This document shows, piece by piece, positions 21,663 through 32,815 of a stretch of 64,000 nucleotides of DNA. The DNA is from Ficedula albicollis (lineage: Eukaryota; Chordata; Aves; Passeriformes; Muscicapidae). The DNA is taken from contig NC_021680.1 of assembly GCF_000247815.1 (NCBI RefSeq), positions 5,400,410-5,464,409 on the forward strand. The letters run 5' to 3'. Numbering within the stretch: the first letter of the stretch is position 1; each line of letters opens with the position of its first letter. The notes beneath the pieces are model-generated. The model ran no database searches, was not told the origin of the DNA, and was given only the letters and a program-made list of their open reading frames with translations. The position numbers were made by a program, and so were the translations under genes.

Positions 21663-24240
21663 GAATAAAGTCAGAGAAACCCAACCTATCACGTTTAAAC
21701 AGTTGAACAGGTTGCAGAGAGTTTGGGAATCTTTGGTGCCTTCCAAGATCCATGTGAGCTGCTCTGCAGTCTGAGAGAATTGTCATGAAAAGGGTTTTCC
21801 TTTGAGAAATCTCTCTGACTTTTGTGACTTATCTTTGAGCCCACTACCATTCCATTCCCTATTTCCCTCCCTTCCTTCTGTAGTCCTGAATCCAGTAGAA
21901 ATTACTGATCTCATGAAGCACCTTGCCTTTGGATTCCCAGCAGAAGGTTCCACAGAATCAACCACAAACACTCATTATTAGATCTGCTGTTGTTGTCCTT
22001 CATGTTTTCTCCTAATTTCCATTGAGAAGAATGAATATATAATTGCACTGTTCTTTTAACCCAGAATAACTTTGGTATTTAAAAAAAATGTTCACTGGAG
22101 AAAATTCTTAGCTGATATAACTTGATTTATTAAAAATTAAGTTGAAGGAAATAGGTTTGTCCTTACCAATAGGATTTTTCTCACTTTTTAAAGGGAAAAC
22201 AAGTAGGAGCCCCTTTTAATTGAGAAAGTACTTTCAATTATTGGTCAAATATGTTAGTTTTACCTAATAATTCATTCATCAGGGACACCATACCAAATTA
22301 ATTGTAAAGAAGGAATGAAGCATTAACATTTAAACACCTATTACACTATTCTTAAAATAGTTTAAGTGGCTGTATTAAAATAGTATAGCAATGCTTAAAT
22401 CAACAATTCCTGTCTTTTAATTTCAGCTGGCTCCATCCATCCTACCAGCAAGATAATTAAGAACTGGTACTTTTGCCTTTTGGCTACTAATAGATTAGAA
22501 TGAACAGCAAATGCAATCAGAGAAATGGCTCAATATATTCTTTCAATAGGTATATTTAACAACTGAACAGGAAATTAGAGGGATATACTTGAAAAAAAAG
22601 TCCTTAAAAAAATTTTCCTAAAAATGTGCCACAAAATGTAGGTTCTGTTCCTATGTTTTATTTATTTATTTATTTTTCTCATTTTGGTCTTACCAAGCTT
22701 CCCCTGGGGTTGCTTCAAGTACTTGTATTATCTTAAGTCTATTAAAGTAAAGCTGAAATGCCCTGGGATTTTTTTTCCCCTTTACATTCTTTTGAAGAAC
22801 CCATTTCTTGTCTTGCAGCTATTGAATTGAATGAAAAGACTACATTATGTACCAATCATGTTTTAACGTCTAAAAGTGCAGTTTACATTTACTCCTAAGC
22901 CTGGGAAGGTAGAGAAGAACAAAGCCTACATGCTCAGATTTTAAGATCTATATGCTTCTGATTTACTGTTTGAGAAATCGTTTCTGGCACTGTTTAAATG
23001 AACACCTTGCATTAACTCACTGCAGTGATGTGTTTCCCCCCCCACCCCCCTAAAAAAAGGGAAAAAAAAAAAAGGAAACAAGAAAAGAAGACATAAAGGT
23101 TACCCAGGTTCATAAGCAGCTTTAAATATTGCAGCCTCTGTAGTTTTCTGTAGGAAAACATAAATAGTTCTCTGCCCTTGTACCACTCTAACAAGAAAAT
23201 CCAGTGTAAAGCACTTGAGTAGCTGTATGAAATTTTCACTTCCAATTTGAATTCCAATTCTTCATTTTGAATAAGGAAAACTGCTGGAAAGAGAGGGACA
23301 GTGACAGAATTGAATTAGGTGTCACCCACAGGCCACAGCACCATAAAATCTCTCAGTGATTGGAATTAGTAAATGTTAAATTCAGAATGTCAAGTGATTT
23401 GGCAGAGACTCAGCTCTGGGAGCTGGGGTCAGACTGAGGGGTAACATAGACAGCAATTCCTGGAGAAATCTTAGAAGGATATTGTGGTTTTATAAAGCCA
23501 ATGAAAACAAAGTATCAGCAATGAAATGAAGGCTTGATATTTCAGGGAACTATTTCTTCACAAACTATCAGGCAAATAGGTTAGTTCCCTGGGGGCTATG
23601 TTTTTCCTTCCTGGAATCCTTCCTTCCTGGAATCCTTCCTGTTTTCTTTTCTCCCAGAAATATACAGCAGAAATCTTTCGCAGGGACCAAGTTTTGCTTT
23701 CTCCAGCCTCTCAAACTGGGCCTTTATTTCACCTGAAATGCTTGTCCAATTTTAGCTGTGCTGCCAGACACCCACCCTGCTGCTCTTTCACTCCTTCTCT
23801 CAGCTTTGAGACGAAAATAAGATGAAAAACCCCTGGGTCAAGATGAAAGTGGGGAGATCACTTACCAATTACCTACATGGGCAAAACTGACTTATCTAGG
23901 GGAAGCTAATACAACTAATTGCCAATTAAAATAGGGTTGGGCAGTGAGAAGTAAATTAAAAGCCCACTTTCGTGCCCAGCTCCTCTGCACCTTCCCCAAA
24001 CAGCACAGAAGAGATGGAGAATGAGGAGCTCTGGTTGACCCATGATATTTCACCTCTGTCCCTCCTTTCTCCTCCCACTTTCCTCCTGTATGTGCCCATG
24101 AGCTGCAATCCTGCAGGATAACCCTGCTCACTTCTCAGGGTGGGGCTCACTTCTTGCCAGGGCCCTCTTCACAGACACTGGGGTCTCTTCCAAAAAATGC
24201 AGGGTAAACTCTGCTCCAGCACCTGGAAAATCTTCACCCC
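21663..24240. other. Unannotated single-copy sequence
   Basis: Unique DNA. Low-complexity spots are a (TTTA)4 run near 22659-22674, a C9-A-C6 run at 23037-23052 followed by an A-rich stretch, and a small 18-bp repeat (ccttcctggaat) near 23608-23640. No gene recognised. Confidence 0.5.
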
Positions 24241-24345
24241 CTCCTTTGTTTCATTTCTGCATTTTGCATCTCACTGTCTTCCCTTCACTCCTCCTTTTTT
24301 TCATGTCTGCATTTTGCATCTCACTGTCTTCCCTTCACTCCTCTC
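24241..24345. repeat. 50-bp tandem duplication
   Basis: The pyrimidine-rich unit with core attttgcatctcactgtctt occurs at 24241-24290 and 24291-24340, with about two differences. It is non-coding; the two overlapping short frames here simply read the duplication. Confidence 0.9.
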
Positions 24346-26300
24346 TGCCTGTGCAAATATTTTCCCCCTTCCTAAATATATTTTCACAACAGAGCAGCCC
24401 TGTACACTTCCCCCCATCCTCTAAAAATCCTGGCAACTGACATCACTGACTGGAGCTCTCTAACCCATTACAGTCTCTGATGGGAGCTTCTTTACCTTCT
24501 CCCACTTCTTAAGATAGGAATTAGCCAAACAATTAGCAATTTAGATGGTAAGAATTGGAGGTGATAGCCATAATGAAGTTCTGGGGCCTGAGAGAGCAGC
24601 TAAAGGAATAAATCCAGATTATTTATATCTGGCAGAGCAGGCATACCTAGCAGCATGGCAAAAAAAAAAATCTTACAGATCAGTTTAAATAATTCTGGAC
24701 AGGTTTCTCCACCTGCTTTTGTCTGGGTAGCAAAGTGATTGTTTTAGAAAGAGTAAATAATGAAAATAGCAACTTCTGAGACTTATAAACATTGCAAATG
24801 GTGAATTAAAATTTCACTTTTTATTTCTGGATGATAAAGAAGTATTTCATTAGGTTGGTAGTCAGTACTCTTAATGGAAGGAGAATTGCAAGCTTTGTGT
24901 CTGTTAAGCTGTGTCTGCATTAACAAGATCAACTGATACCTCCCTCATCATGTGGAATTCGCCCTGTATCCACACACAAAAGTGTTCCATGTGTTTGAAT
25001 GAAACCACAGGAGAGAGAGGCCAAAACTGGCTCAGGTTATGCTCACAACATCCAGAGTTGGCTCTGGTAGCTCTGAGTGTCAGGAGCTCAGTTTTTATGC
25101 TGGAAATCTGCCTTAAGGGGTTTCTGGCACAAATGTGGTTTTCAAACAGTTCGTTTTATGATGTGAACTTAAACTGCACCAGTGGATCGTTTCAGGATGG
25201 TCCCTGCAACAAACAGCACCTATAAAAGTCATTCTCCATGCAGCCAAAGCAGAGGCATGTGACACCTATGAATTGTTATTAGACAATATAATTAATATAT
25301 TTTGGCTCAGAACAAACTAATAAGTGTAGTAACATAGTGTAAACAGGGGCTGTAAACAGGGTTGGCAAATCCAGACACACTGGCACAGAAGAATGAGCAA
25401 TGTGACCACTGAGACAACAACAAATGGGAGACAGGAAAGTGATAAAAATTATCAGGCCAAGGAAAAGATGAGCATAAGGGGCTGCAGAAGGGCAGAACCT
25501 CCCCCTCAAGAGACAGCAAGGATGTTTAGTCAAGCCAGAAAACCAAATTAATATTAGGAACAGCTGTGGTTCCACTTTAGGAGATTCGGGCAGAAACATA
25601 AAAATATCACAAATGCAACTAAGAAAAAACATTGAAGATAATAAAAAGGTTCATGTTGGTTGCAACTTCTTTCCTCACAGACCTCTCAAGGCCTAAGTGA
25701 CCAAGTGACCAAGAACCTTGGAGGGCTGTGTCCATCTCCACCATTTCTATGGCACCAGCTCCATGGTAGCAGTGCCTATAGATAATTTAAAAGCAACTTT
25801 TGAAAACCAGCAGCTCAATATTTGTAAAGATTATGGCAAATAATGTGTAAGAACAAACAACTGGTTAGGAAATGTATTGTCCATGAAGGAATTTAATGAA
25901 GTTTTGGTTTTTTTTTTAATTTTAAAACTAGTTTTACTATCAGTTTTCTAAACATCTCCATCATGACTATTTCAAATTCCCTAATCAATAGGTAATGCAT
26001 TCATACAAGCACATATAGATTGCTCTGCAACATTAACATGGATTTTGCTGTAGGTAAGGGCTTTGAGCTCTGACAGGGCCACTTTTTACAAAATACATGG
26101 ATTTCTCTTGGTCAAGATGGATTGCTGAGTTTTCTTGGGTAAAAGCAGGAATAATTACTCTAAGCTGAATGGTGATGGAGCCTTACTGCAATAAATGCTG
26201 CTCCACAGAATAAATTGAAGAGTTTCACACTGAAACTCCCTAACAAGCACCAGGGTAGCTGTAGTGCAGCAGCTCAGTGGTCATTTAGATAGAATCTTTT
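24346..26300. other. Unannotated single-copy sequence
   Basis: Unique DNA. The stretch at 25300-25640 is purine-rich and has the look of an old insertion, but I cannot assign a family. A 117-codon minus-strand frame at 25279-25632 has no recognised domain. Confidence 0.45.
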
Positions 26301-26519
26301 TTTTTCAGAAGTGGGTAAAAGCAGGTTCAAACACAAGAAAAAGGCAATGGTACACACTCCCCTGAATATATTGTTGTCCCTGTCTGTGACCAAAGATGTT
26401 CAGGACTTTTTCAGAAGTGGGTAAAAGCAGGTTCAGAGGGCAAAACACAAGAAAAAGGCAATGGTACACACTCCCCTGAATATATTGTTGTCCCTGTCTG
26501 TGACCAAAGATGTTCAGGA
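26301..26519. repeat. Tandem duplication, 106/113-bp units
   Basis: The unit begins tttttcagaagtgggtaaaa and ends with gaccaaagatgttcagga. Copy 1 is 26301-26406 and copy 2 is 26407-26519. Copy 2 carries 8 bp (near 26435-26442) missing from copy 1; otherwise the copies look identical. It is non-coding. Confidence 0.93.
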
Positions 26520-27555
26520 GAGAAAACATGTCATTAAACACCTCTCCTAACCCTCCAGTACTTTGCTCTCTGATATTCCTGCTCAGTTTTCCCTTACTGT
26601 TCTGTGATAAAAGGTCCCACAGCTCCCATAAATCCATTGCCAAAGCTGGGGTTTGTTAGCCTTGAGCTGCCTGTGTCCCCATCCCCAGGGATCATCCTGG
26701 GAGAAATGATTCCTTATGATTCCTTTCCCTCCTGCCATGTCACTGCCCAGCTCAGGCTCTTTTCTGCACAGCAGGACAAGCCTGGCATCCATATCTCAGC
26801 TCTGCCATCCACCTGATCTTTCACAGAAACATTACAAATCCTGTCTCCTCTTCCAGATGAGGCAGTTTTGTAGAACAGATAAATTAAGTAAATTGTATAC
26901 AAATACAAATAAAGTGATGGATGTTGACAGTCAGCAAATGTGTCATGGTTTAGTGAGAATGGGGAATTTGGGTAAAGGTGGGATTTACTGATCTTTTCTA
27001 ACCTTATCAACTCCTTGATTCCTTGATTGTATGAATCTGAGGATGTTTTGCCATTTAGCAGGTTTATTACTTTGGGCTGAAATAATTAACTGCCCACATA
27101 ACTTCCCAGGAAGAAAAAGGTGCCACTGCCCAGCAAGAAAATGCTGTGTATTATCAGACTGCTTTGTTTGGGTGATTGCAGAAATAATTTCAAAAGATTA
27201 TCCACTAATTAGGGACATAGGTAGACTTGAAATGGATTGAAATATAATTGGTTGCACACCATAATTTCTATGGATTAATAGTTATTCCAGTCTGGTAGGA
27301 TTTGCTCAGATTGAATATGAGTATTGCAGATTCTGGGAATTGTCTGTAGAGAGTGAGCAGGAGCAAAACCCACTTCACAGTTCCTGAAACCAATCCAATT
27401 TGTACAAAGTAATCTGCATTAATTTCTGTACAAGCACAATACTTATTAGACATGAATGAGTTTGGGTTTGTTTCGTGTATTTTCCATCTGTCTAAACATA
27501 AATAATGCAGATTAATCAACAAACACTGTTTAGAAATCAGTGTCAGAAATGCATT
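26520..27555. other. Unannotated single-copy sequence
   Basis: Nothing recognised apart from slightly GC-richer sequence at 26620-26850. Confidence 0.5.
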
Positions 27556-27640
27556 TCATAGAATGATGAAATCAGGGAATATCCCCAGCTGGAAGGGACC
27601 CACAAGGACCATGGAATCCAACTCCTGGCTCTGCAAATAT
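27556..27640 (-). mobile_element. CR1 LINE 3' tip, minus strand (ctggaagggaccca type)
   Basis: The reversed tail tcatagaatgatgaaatcag, then cagctggaagggacccacaa and ccaactcctggctctgcaa, belongs to the CR1 type whose plus-strand end reads gggtcccttccagc. Further copies of this type lie at 35890 and 56471. Confidence 0.85.
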
Positions 27641-29070
27641 TTGTTACCAACAGCTCGGTAGATCTTTGCCAGTGGACTTTCATAACTGTACTTGGGCTGA
27701 TTCTTTAATAATAAACAATAATAAACAGTTTCAAATCTCACTTTGTTGATAAATACCTTCTCCTCACCACCAAACAATGAAATACATTGGATAAAAATGT
27801 TCAGTTGCCCATGTGGCTCCAACTAATTAATTAATAAATAAATAGTTTTCAACCTCACACACAGTTTTACTCCAACTTTTAGAAACAAGAAATAAATACA
27901 CTTTCCTGGAGGTGGACTTGGTACCGTGCTCAGAAACAGGCTAATTTTAGATTATTAATTTCTAGAGTAATTTTAATCTTGGAGGTCTGGTAGCAGAGTT
28001 GTTTTTTAAGTGTGAAATTCAGAAGTAGTGAGTGATAAAAAAAAACTTTAACTCATATACTTCCCAGGACTTGGCTCTGGAAGTTTGAAGACTGTTTGAA
28101 CTTCATGCATTAGGCAAACATTTTAATTTTGAAGGGGACTATATATTGGGAATTACATAATTTAGTCTGTGAGAAAGACTTCTTGAAATTAATACAGCCA
28201 GATTGTTTCACCATATGTTTCTCCTAAATTTCTCCAAGCATTCCAGGAGTAAACCAAACTTTAGCATATTTTACCTTGTTTATCTTTAGCTGCAGAACTG
28301 ATTCTGGCCAGCAAGAGATGTGTATTGTTTAATTACCCAAACACTAGGCAGTCCTTGCATGAAGTGTGCAATATAGCAGCAGTGTTGGTATTTTCTAGGA
28401 GGATAGTTGATGTGTCTTCCTTGGGAAGGCTTTTTATCTGGAATATATTGTTTATAGATGATGCCTAAGAGCATACAGTTTGTGACTGCTTCCCATATAA
28501 ACTCCCTGTAAACCTGAGATTTTTTAAATTGTCCATTTCCAATGGACACTGACAATGGAAAGGCACTTAATAAGTTTAAATTTCCCACTGAGAGGGAAAT
28601 CCATGAAGAGGAATTGGTAGAGAATTAATTTAACCAGCCCCTTAAACAACCACCCCTGAAAATAACTGAGCTGCAAGGTGCCAATACCAAGCTTGCACAA
28701 CACTTTTAATTTAGCTGCATAGCAGCAATTATTGTCTTTTAACTCCCAGGACCTGGGGAATGGAGAGGTGCAGTAATAATTAATGGCAGTTTCTTCTCGC
28801 TGGTAGAGAGGCAGGGTTTGTGCTGGGGGGTAATACAACAGGGTTTTGAAGTTCAAGTGACTGAACATTGCTTTTCAGAACAGGGTTGCGCTTCAGCAAA
28901 GTCTGATTGCAGTCAGGCTTCATGAAAATGAGTAGAAATGGATGTAATGCACGAATATGCCTAATTTCAGGGGTTTTTTTGGATACAGGGAGGAGACATA
29001 AAGGGGGAAAAACCGATTTCTGGATATTTAAAAAGTAGCTGACACTTGCAAAATTATGCTCCACATTACC
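27641..29070. other. Unannotated single-copy sequence
   Basis: Unique DNA, AT-rich up to about 28.6 kb. No gene or transposon recognised. Confidence 0.5.
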
Positions 29071-29390
29071 TCGCAATAATCATTAATTTGCCTGTCACTC
29101 CTCAATCAAAACAGTACCTCTAAATCATATCAGCCCTTGCAATTTCATCAATATTGCTTGAAATAAATAAATAAAATGGAAAACAAGCACAATCTAACTT
29201 ATTTGACAGCCTAGCTGACTACACTGAATAGCAAGTTCATGCAAAGCGCTGCTTCTTTGCTCCAATTAAAGTGATTGATAGAGATTGAACAACTGAAAAT
29301 GCACAAGACCTGGCAAAATCTAATTAGCTAAAACCAGAAAAAGTATTACACTGCGAGCAGATCTGGGCAAATAATTGATTTAAAGGAAAA
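29071..29390. promoter_or_regulatory. Candidate developmental enhancer (homeodomain/PBX/MEIS motif cluster)
   Basis: Within 320 bp of non-repetitive sequence there are CATTAATTTG (29081), CCTGTCAC (29091, MEIS/TGIF core reversed), TTTGACAG (29202), the octamer-like ATGCAAAG (29239), TGATTGAT (29272, PBX-type), CTAATTAG (29320) and ATAATTGATTT (about 29371). Such clustering is typical of conserved non-coding enhancers of vertebrate developmental genes. Function is inferred from motifs alone; AT-rich DNA gives some of these by chance. Confidence 0.35.
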
Positions 29391-29754
29391 ACTGTGTGCC
29401 GGGTGGAAGAATGAGGACAGGCTTTGATCAGTCACTGAAATTTTAAATCATCTATTTTGATAATTGTGGTGAAAGAAAAGATAAGAAGTTGATTCCTAGG
29501 AGGATGAAAACAATCTGACATTCTCCAAGGTAATTTTTAAAAAGTTATTTTTACTTGCTCAAATAGAAATTAAAAGGTGGGATTATAGATATAGTGACAT
29601 ATTGAGAGAGCCCTTACAGAGAGGTCCATCCAAACAAGATATACCCTTTATTTTAGAAGACTGTTTTATTTTTTTCATAAGAGAGCTAAAACTGAAAACT
29701 TCCAAGGTTTTCAGGCTTCAGCAATTAATTTTAGTAGTTGCATTGCTAATACCC
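29391..29754. other. Unannotated single-copy sequence
   Basis: Nothing recognised before the CR1 ORF2 remnant. Confidence 0.45.
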
Positions 29755-29905
29755 CAAAGGGGTTGCCAGTTTGAGGATGTAGGGGTGGGGTTAGAAAAGC
29801 TAAAGCCCAGATTTTGGATTTGGAAATGGATGTGAAGGGCAACAAAAAGGGCTTCTAAAGGGATGTGAGCAGCAAAAAGAAGATTAGGAAAAAAGTGGTC
29901 AGTGG
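29755..29905 (+). mobile_element. CR1 ORF2 remnant
   Basis: Plus-strand translation gives VRKAKAQILDLEMDVKGNKK, then GF, a stop, and RDVSSKKKIRK. This resembles the CR1 ORF2 linker segment, with an internal stop after KKGF. Both ends are truncated and the piece is inactive. The same part of ORF2 is present in the larger remnant at 17190. Confidence 0.85.
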
Positions 29906-30334
29906 TCAGTTGTGCAAGGAATCATTCAGTGATTCTTAAAAAAAACCCCAAAGACATAAAATTCAGATGATAACTATATTAGAATAATTTTCTACTGTCT
30001 TCCAAATGCTCAGTTTTTGTTTAAGCTGCTGCAAACTAAATAAGCATGAAATTTAGCAGGTTTTTTTCCTTCAGGTGGTGGTGCTTGCTTGTTTTTTCCT
30101 TTCCCAAGTATCAGCAGTGAAAAGAGAAGGATGGAGAAATGAGTGCCACAGTTGAGAGGAATAACAAGGACTAGCATCACTTTGGCTGTAACAATGTTTT
30201 TCTATCCCTTTTTTCTTTCCTTTTATGTAGATTTGTACTTCACAAGCCTTTAATAGATTCAGAAATTCATCTGCAATAGCAGCCCATAAGTTACAGTTTT
30301 AAGATTGCAGGCCCTCCAGAAACTGAACTGGAGG
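29906..30334. other. Unannotated single-copy sequence
   Basis: Unique AT-rich DNA; nothing recognised. Confidence 0.5.
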
Positions 30335-30960
30335 TGTTGTAAGGACGCCGTCTCCCCTGGAATTCCTGCTAAGCAGCTCTGTCTCACCAGCTAGTGAGCA
30401 GAGCGAAATCTGTGCAGTGCATTGATGTGCCTATTTCTGTCTGTCTGGATCAAATACTTGTAAAAGTTTCTCACTGGTGTTACCTGAGGTTCAATAAATC
30501 ATTAAAAAGTTATTTTGTTTCCCCCAGTGCTTGCTGGTGAGAGTACTGTGTGTGTTTATCCCTCCCCTGGTGGGAAGGACACGAGTCCTGCTTTGCGAAG
30601 ATAGGGATGAGTTGCAGATTTCCAGGCTCCGTGTGTGTGGAAGTGCCTCTCACCTGGACATGGGCAGTCCCAGTGGCCTAAGCCTGGCCTTACTGGTCAG
30701 ACTATCAGTCCTAAGGCAGCCCAGCACATCCCACACGATGGGGCTCAGGGAATAGGTTGTGCACTCATGGTCTCCCCAGATGTGTTCCACGTTCCTAGCA
30801 GGATCCCATCCCTGCACCAAAGATGCCAAACAGGTGTTTTCTTGCACAAATTTGGCTATTTTTAAGTGCACAAGTTGTTTACTTGCAAGAGCAAACCTTC
30901 ACCACCCCTCCTCTCATTTTTTCTAAGTTCTTTGCACCCCGGTGCTTCCTTCCCTCCATG
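30335..30960. other. CpG-richer unidentified patch
   Basis: In an otherwise CpG-poor window this stretch holds about ten CpG within 600 bp (for example gacgccgtctcc near 30343, ttgcgaaga near 30594, ctccgtgtg near 30627). An AATAAA lies at 30493-30498 and a pyrimidine-rich tract ending in CAG at about 30514-30528 resembles a splice acceptor. Frames after it (74-76 codons) match no family I know. It could be an LTR, an exon of an unknown transcript or an unrecognised repeat. Confidence 0.3.
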
Positions 30961-31166
30961 TTTGGCTGTTTTCTATAAGAGGTTTTACCAATTCCTACAA
31001 TCCCCTAGAAACATCCTTCAAGTTTGTCTTTTTCCGTGGAACTTATAGTTGTGTTGTTTCCTTTCTTTTAGGAGGAAATTCTGAGTGAAGCCCTCAAGGA
31101 TTCTGCATGAGCAGCTCCTTCCCTGGCCCATCCACCAGAGTCCTGTCTTCAGTCCTCATTGCCACA
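30961..31166. other. Unannotated single-copy sequence
   Basis: A short spacer before a CR1 insertion; nothing recognised. Confidence 0.45.
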
Positions 31167-31430
31167 GGATCACAGAATCCCAGACTGGTTTGGGTTGGAA
31201 GGGATTTTAGGGTCATCCAGTTCCACCAGGGACTCATTCCACTGTCCCAGGTTGCTCCAAGCCACATCTAACCTGGCCTTGGACACTGCCGGGGATTTTG
31301 GGTGTGCCAGTGCCTCACCACCATCACAGGGAAAAATTCCTTCCCAATATCCCATCTAAGCCTGCCCTGTGGCAATGGGAATCCATTCCCCCTTGTCCTG
31401 GCATTCCATCCCCAAATCTCCCTAAATGTG
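31167..31430 (-). mobile_element. CR1 LINE 3' region, minus strand
   Basis: The reversed CR1 tail (ggatcacagaatcccagact, tttgggttggaagggatttt) leads into ccactgtcccaggttgctcc, the taacctggccttggacactg block and ccttcccaatatcccatcta. The inner part of the element belongs to a 219-bp duplication, so a second partial CR1 follows at 31488. Confidence 0.93.
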
Positions 31431-31707
31431 TGGGATGATACAGGAGCCCTGTAGCAATCAATGGCAATACAATTCCCCTCATTTCTTTAACCTGGCCTTG
31501 GACACTGCCAGGGATTTTGGGTGTGCCAGTGCCTCACCACCATCACAGGGAAAAATTCCTTCCCAATATCCCATCTAAGCCTGCCCTGTGGCAATGGGAA
31601 TCCATTCCCCCTTGTCCTGGCATTCCATCCCCAAATCTCCCTAAATGTGTGGGCTGATACAGGAGCCCTGTAGCAATCAATGGCAATACAATTCCCCTCA
31701 TTTCTTT
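31269..31707. repeat. 219-bp tandem duplication inside a CR1 copy
   Basis: The unit begins taacctggccttggacactg and ends with cccctcatttcttt. The copies are 31269-31487 and 31488-31706, with two differences seen (g/a near 31290 and a/c near 31434), about 99% identity. The duplication covers CR1 body plus about 50 bp of flank, so it arose after the CR1 insertion. Confidence 0.95.
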
Positions 31708-32683
31708 TCTTTTCTTTTTTTTTTTCTTTCTCAGTCGAAAAATCTCTTGGGTGTGAATTTTTAGATGGGTATATTTAGGTCTGATACAGATTTCCAGTTC
31801 TTTCCACTCTGTTGCTCTCTTTGAATATCTAATGAATAATGCAATGTGAATTAAATTGATGACTAGATATTGCAGTGGGGCTTGACAAGTGTTTCTTGAA
31901 GTTTACAGACATCCACATATCTTGACTCCTCAGCTGCAGCAGCTCTGAGTTGTGTTAGAGGAAGATGAAGAGAAAAATTAGCTGTATTAAAAAAAAGGGA
32001 GCAAACTTTTCAAGTCTAGTTTAAAAAGTAATTTTGACACCCTGTCAGCTCAATATTAATTTCTCACCTTCTCTTTCTATCATATGCAGTTTGCTCTATT
32101 CCCTTCTGCACAAGGGAATCTGGGTTTTCTTTAAACTGATGCTGATTTATGTTAAAAATATTTTATTAATTTGGTAATCTTTATGCCAGCCTTTCAAAAT
32201 GCAAACAGTGCTGTCCTCTGGGAAATCCACTCAGCTGCCTTGGGGCTGAAATGCACTGCTTTATAATGTCAAACGGTGGCATGAGGGTGAATTTCTTCCT
32301 GAGCTGAGATGCACTGCTTGAGAGTATCATACCTGCAGCCATAATTTTAATGATAATTTATTGTTCCTGAGAAGGGGAAAAGGAGGTCAGATGTGTATGT
32401 TGGTTCAGCAAGCACGTGCTGTTACTCATTCCCTTGCTCAGCCTCTGCAGAGATGATGGAGAGGAAAAATGAAGCATAATGCATTCTCAAGGTTGCCAGG
32501 AGCAACTAATGCTTCCAAATTGGTATTCATGTTTTATTACATCTTAAATTTCAGCACCTTAAAAACAATAAAGGAAATTGCATTTTCACAAAGAGTGTTC
32601 CTTCAGGGAATGTACTTCAAGTTTACTGTATTTTTTCTGATGTCTTTGTCCCTGTCTTATGAACTTCTTGTTTCAGAGAGAAT
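31708..32683. other. Unannotated single-copy sequence
   Basis: A T/C-rich run follows the duplication (31700-31732); the rest is unique AT-rich DNA with nothing recognised. Confidence 0.5.
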
Positions 32684-32715
32684 ATCTATATATCTAGATA
32701 TCTATATCTTTCTCC

Positions 32716-32815
32716 AACCTGCCCTTGGACACTTCCAGGGATGGGACAACACCAGAATTTACATCTCAAACCTGCCCTTGGACACTTCCAGGGATGGGAC
32801 AACACCAGAATTTAC
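32716..32815 (-). mobile_element. CR1 fragment duplicated in tandem (53-bp period)
   Basis: The piece aacctgcccttggacacttc-cagggatggg is an internal part of a reversed CR1 3' end. It occurs at 32716-32768 and again at 32769-32815, with the shared parts identical. No CR1 tail is present, so it is a relic. The 116-codon frame at 32469-32819 reads across this duplication and has no independent support. Confidence 0.8.

Noticed and set aside
21370..21786. Minus-strand frames of 107 and 138 codons
   Set aside because: Antisense of a CR1 3' region, as the CR1 blocks on the plus strand show.
25279..25640. Purine-rich stretch that might be an old LTR
   Set aside because: I could not place any family-specific string, TG/CA edges or polyadenylation signal in the right order.
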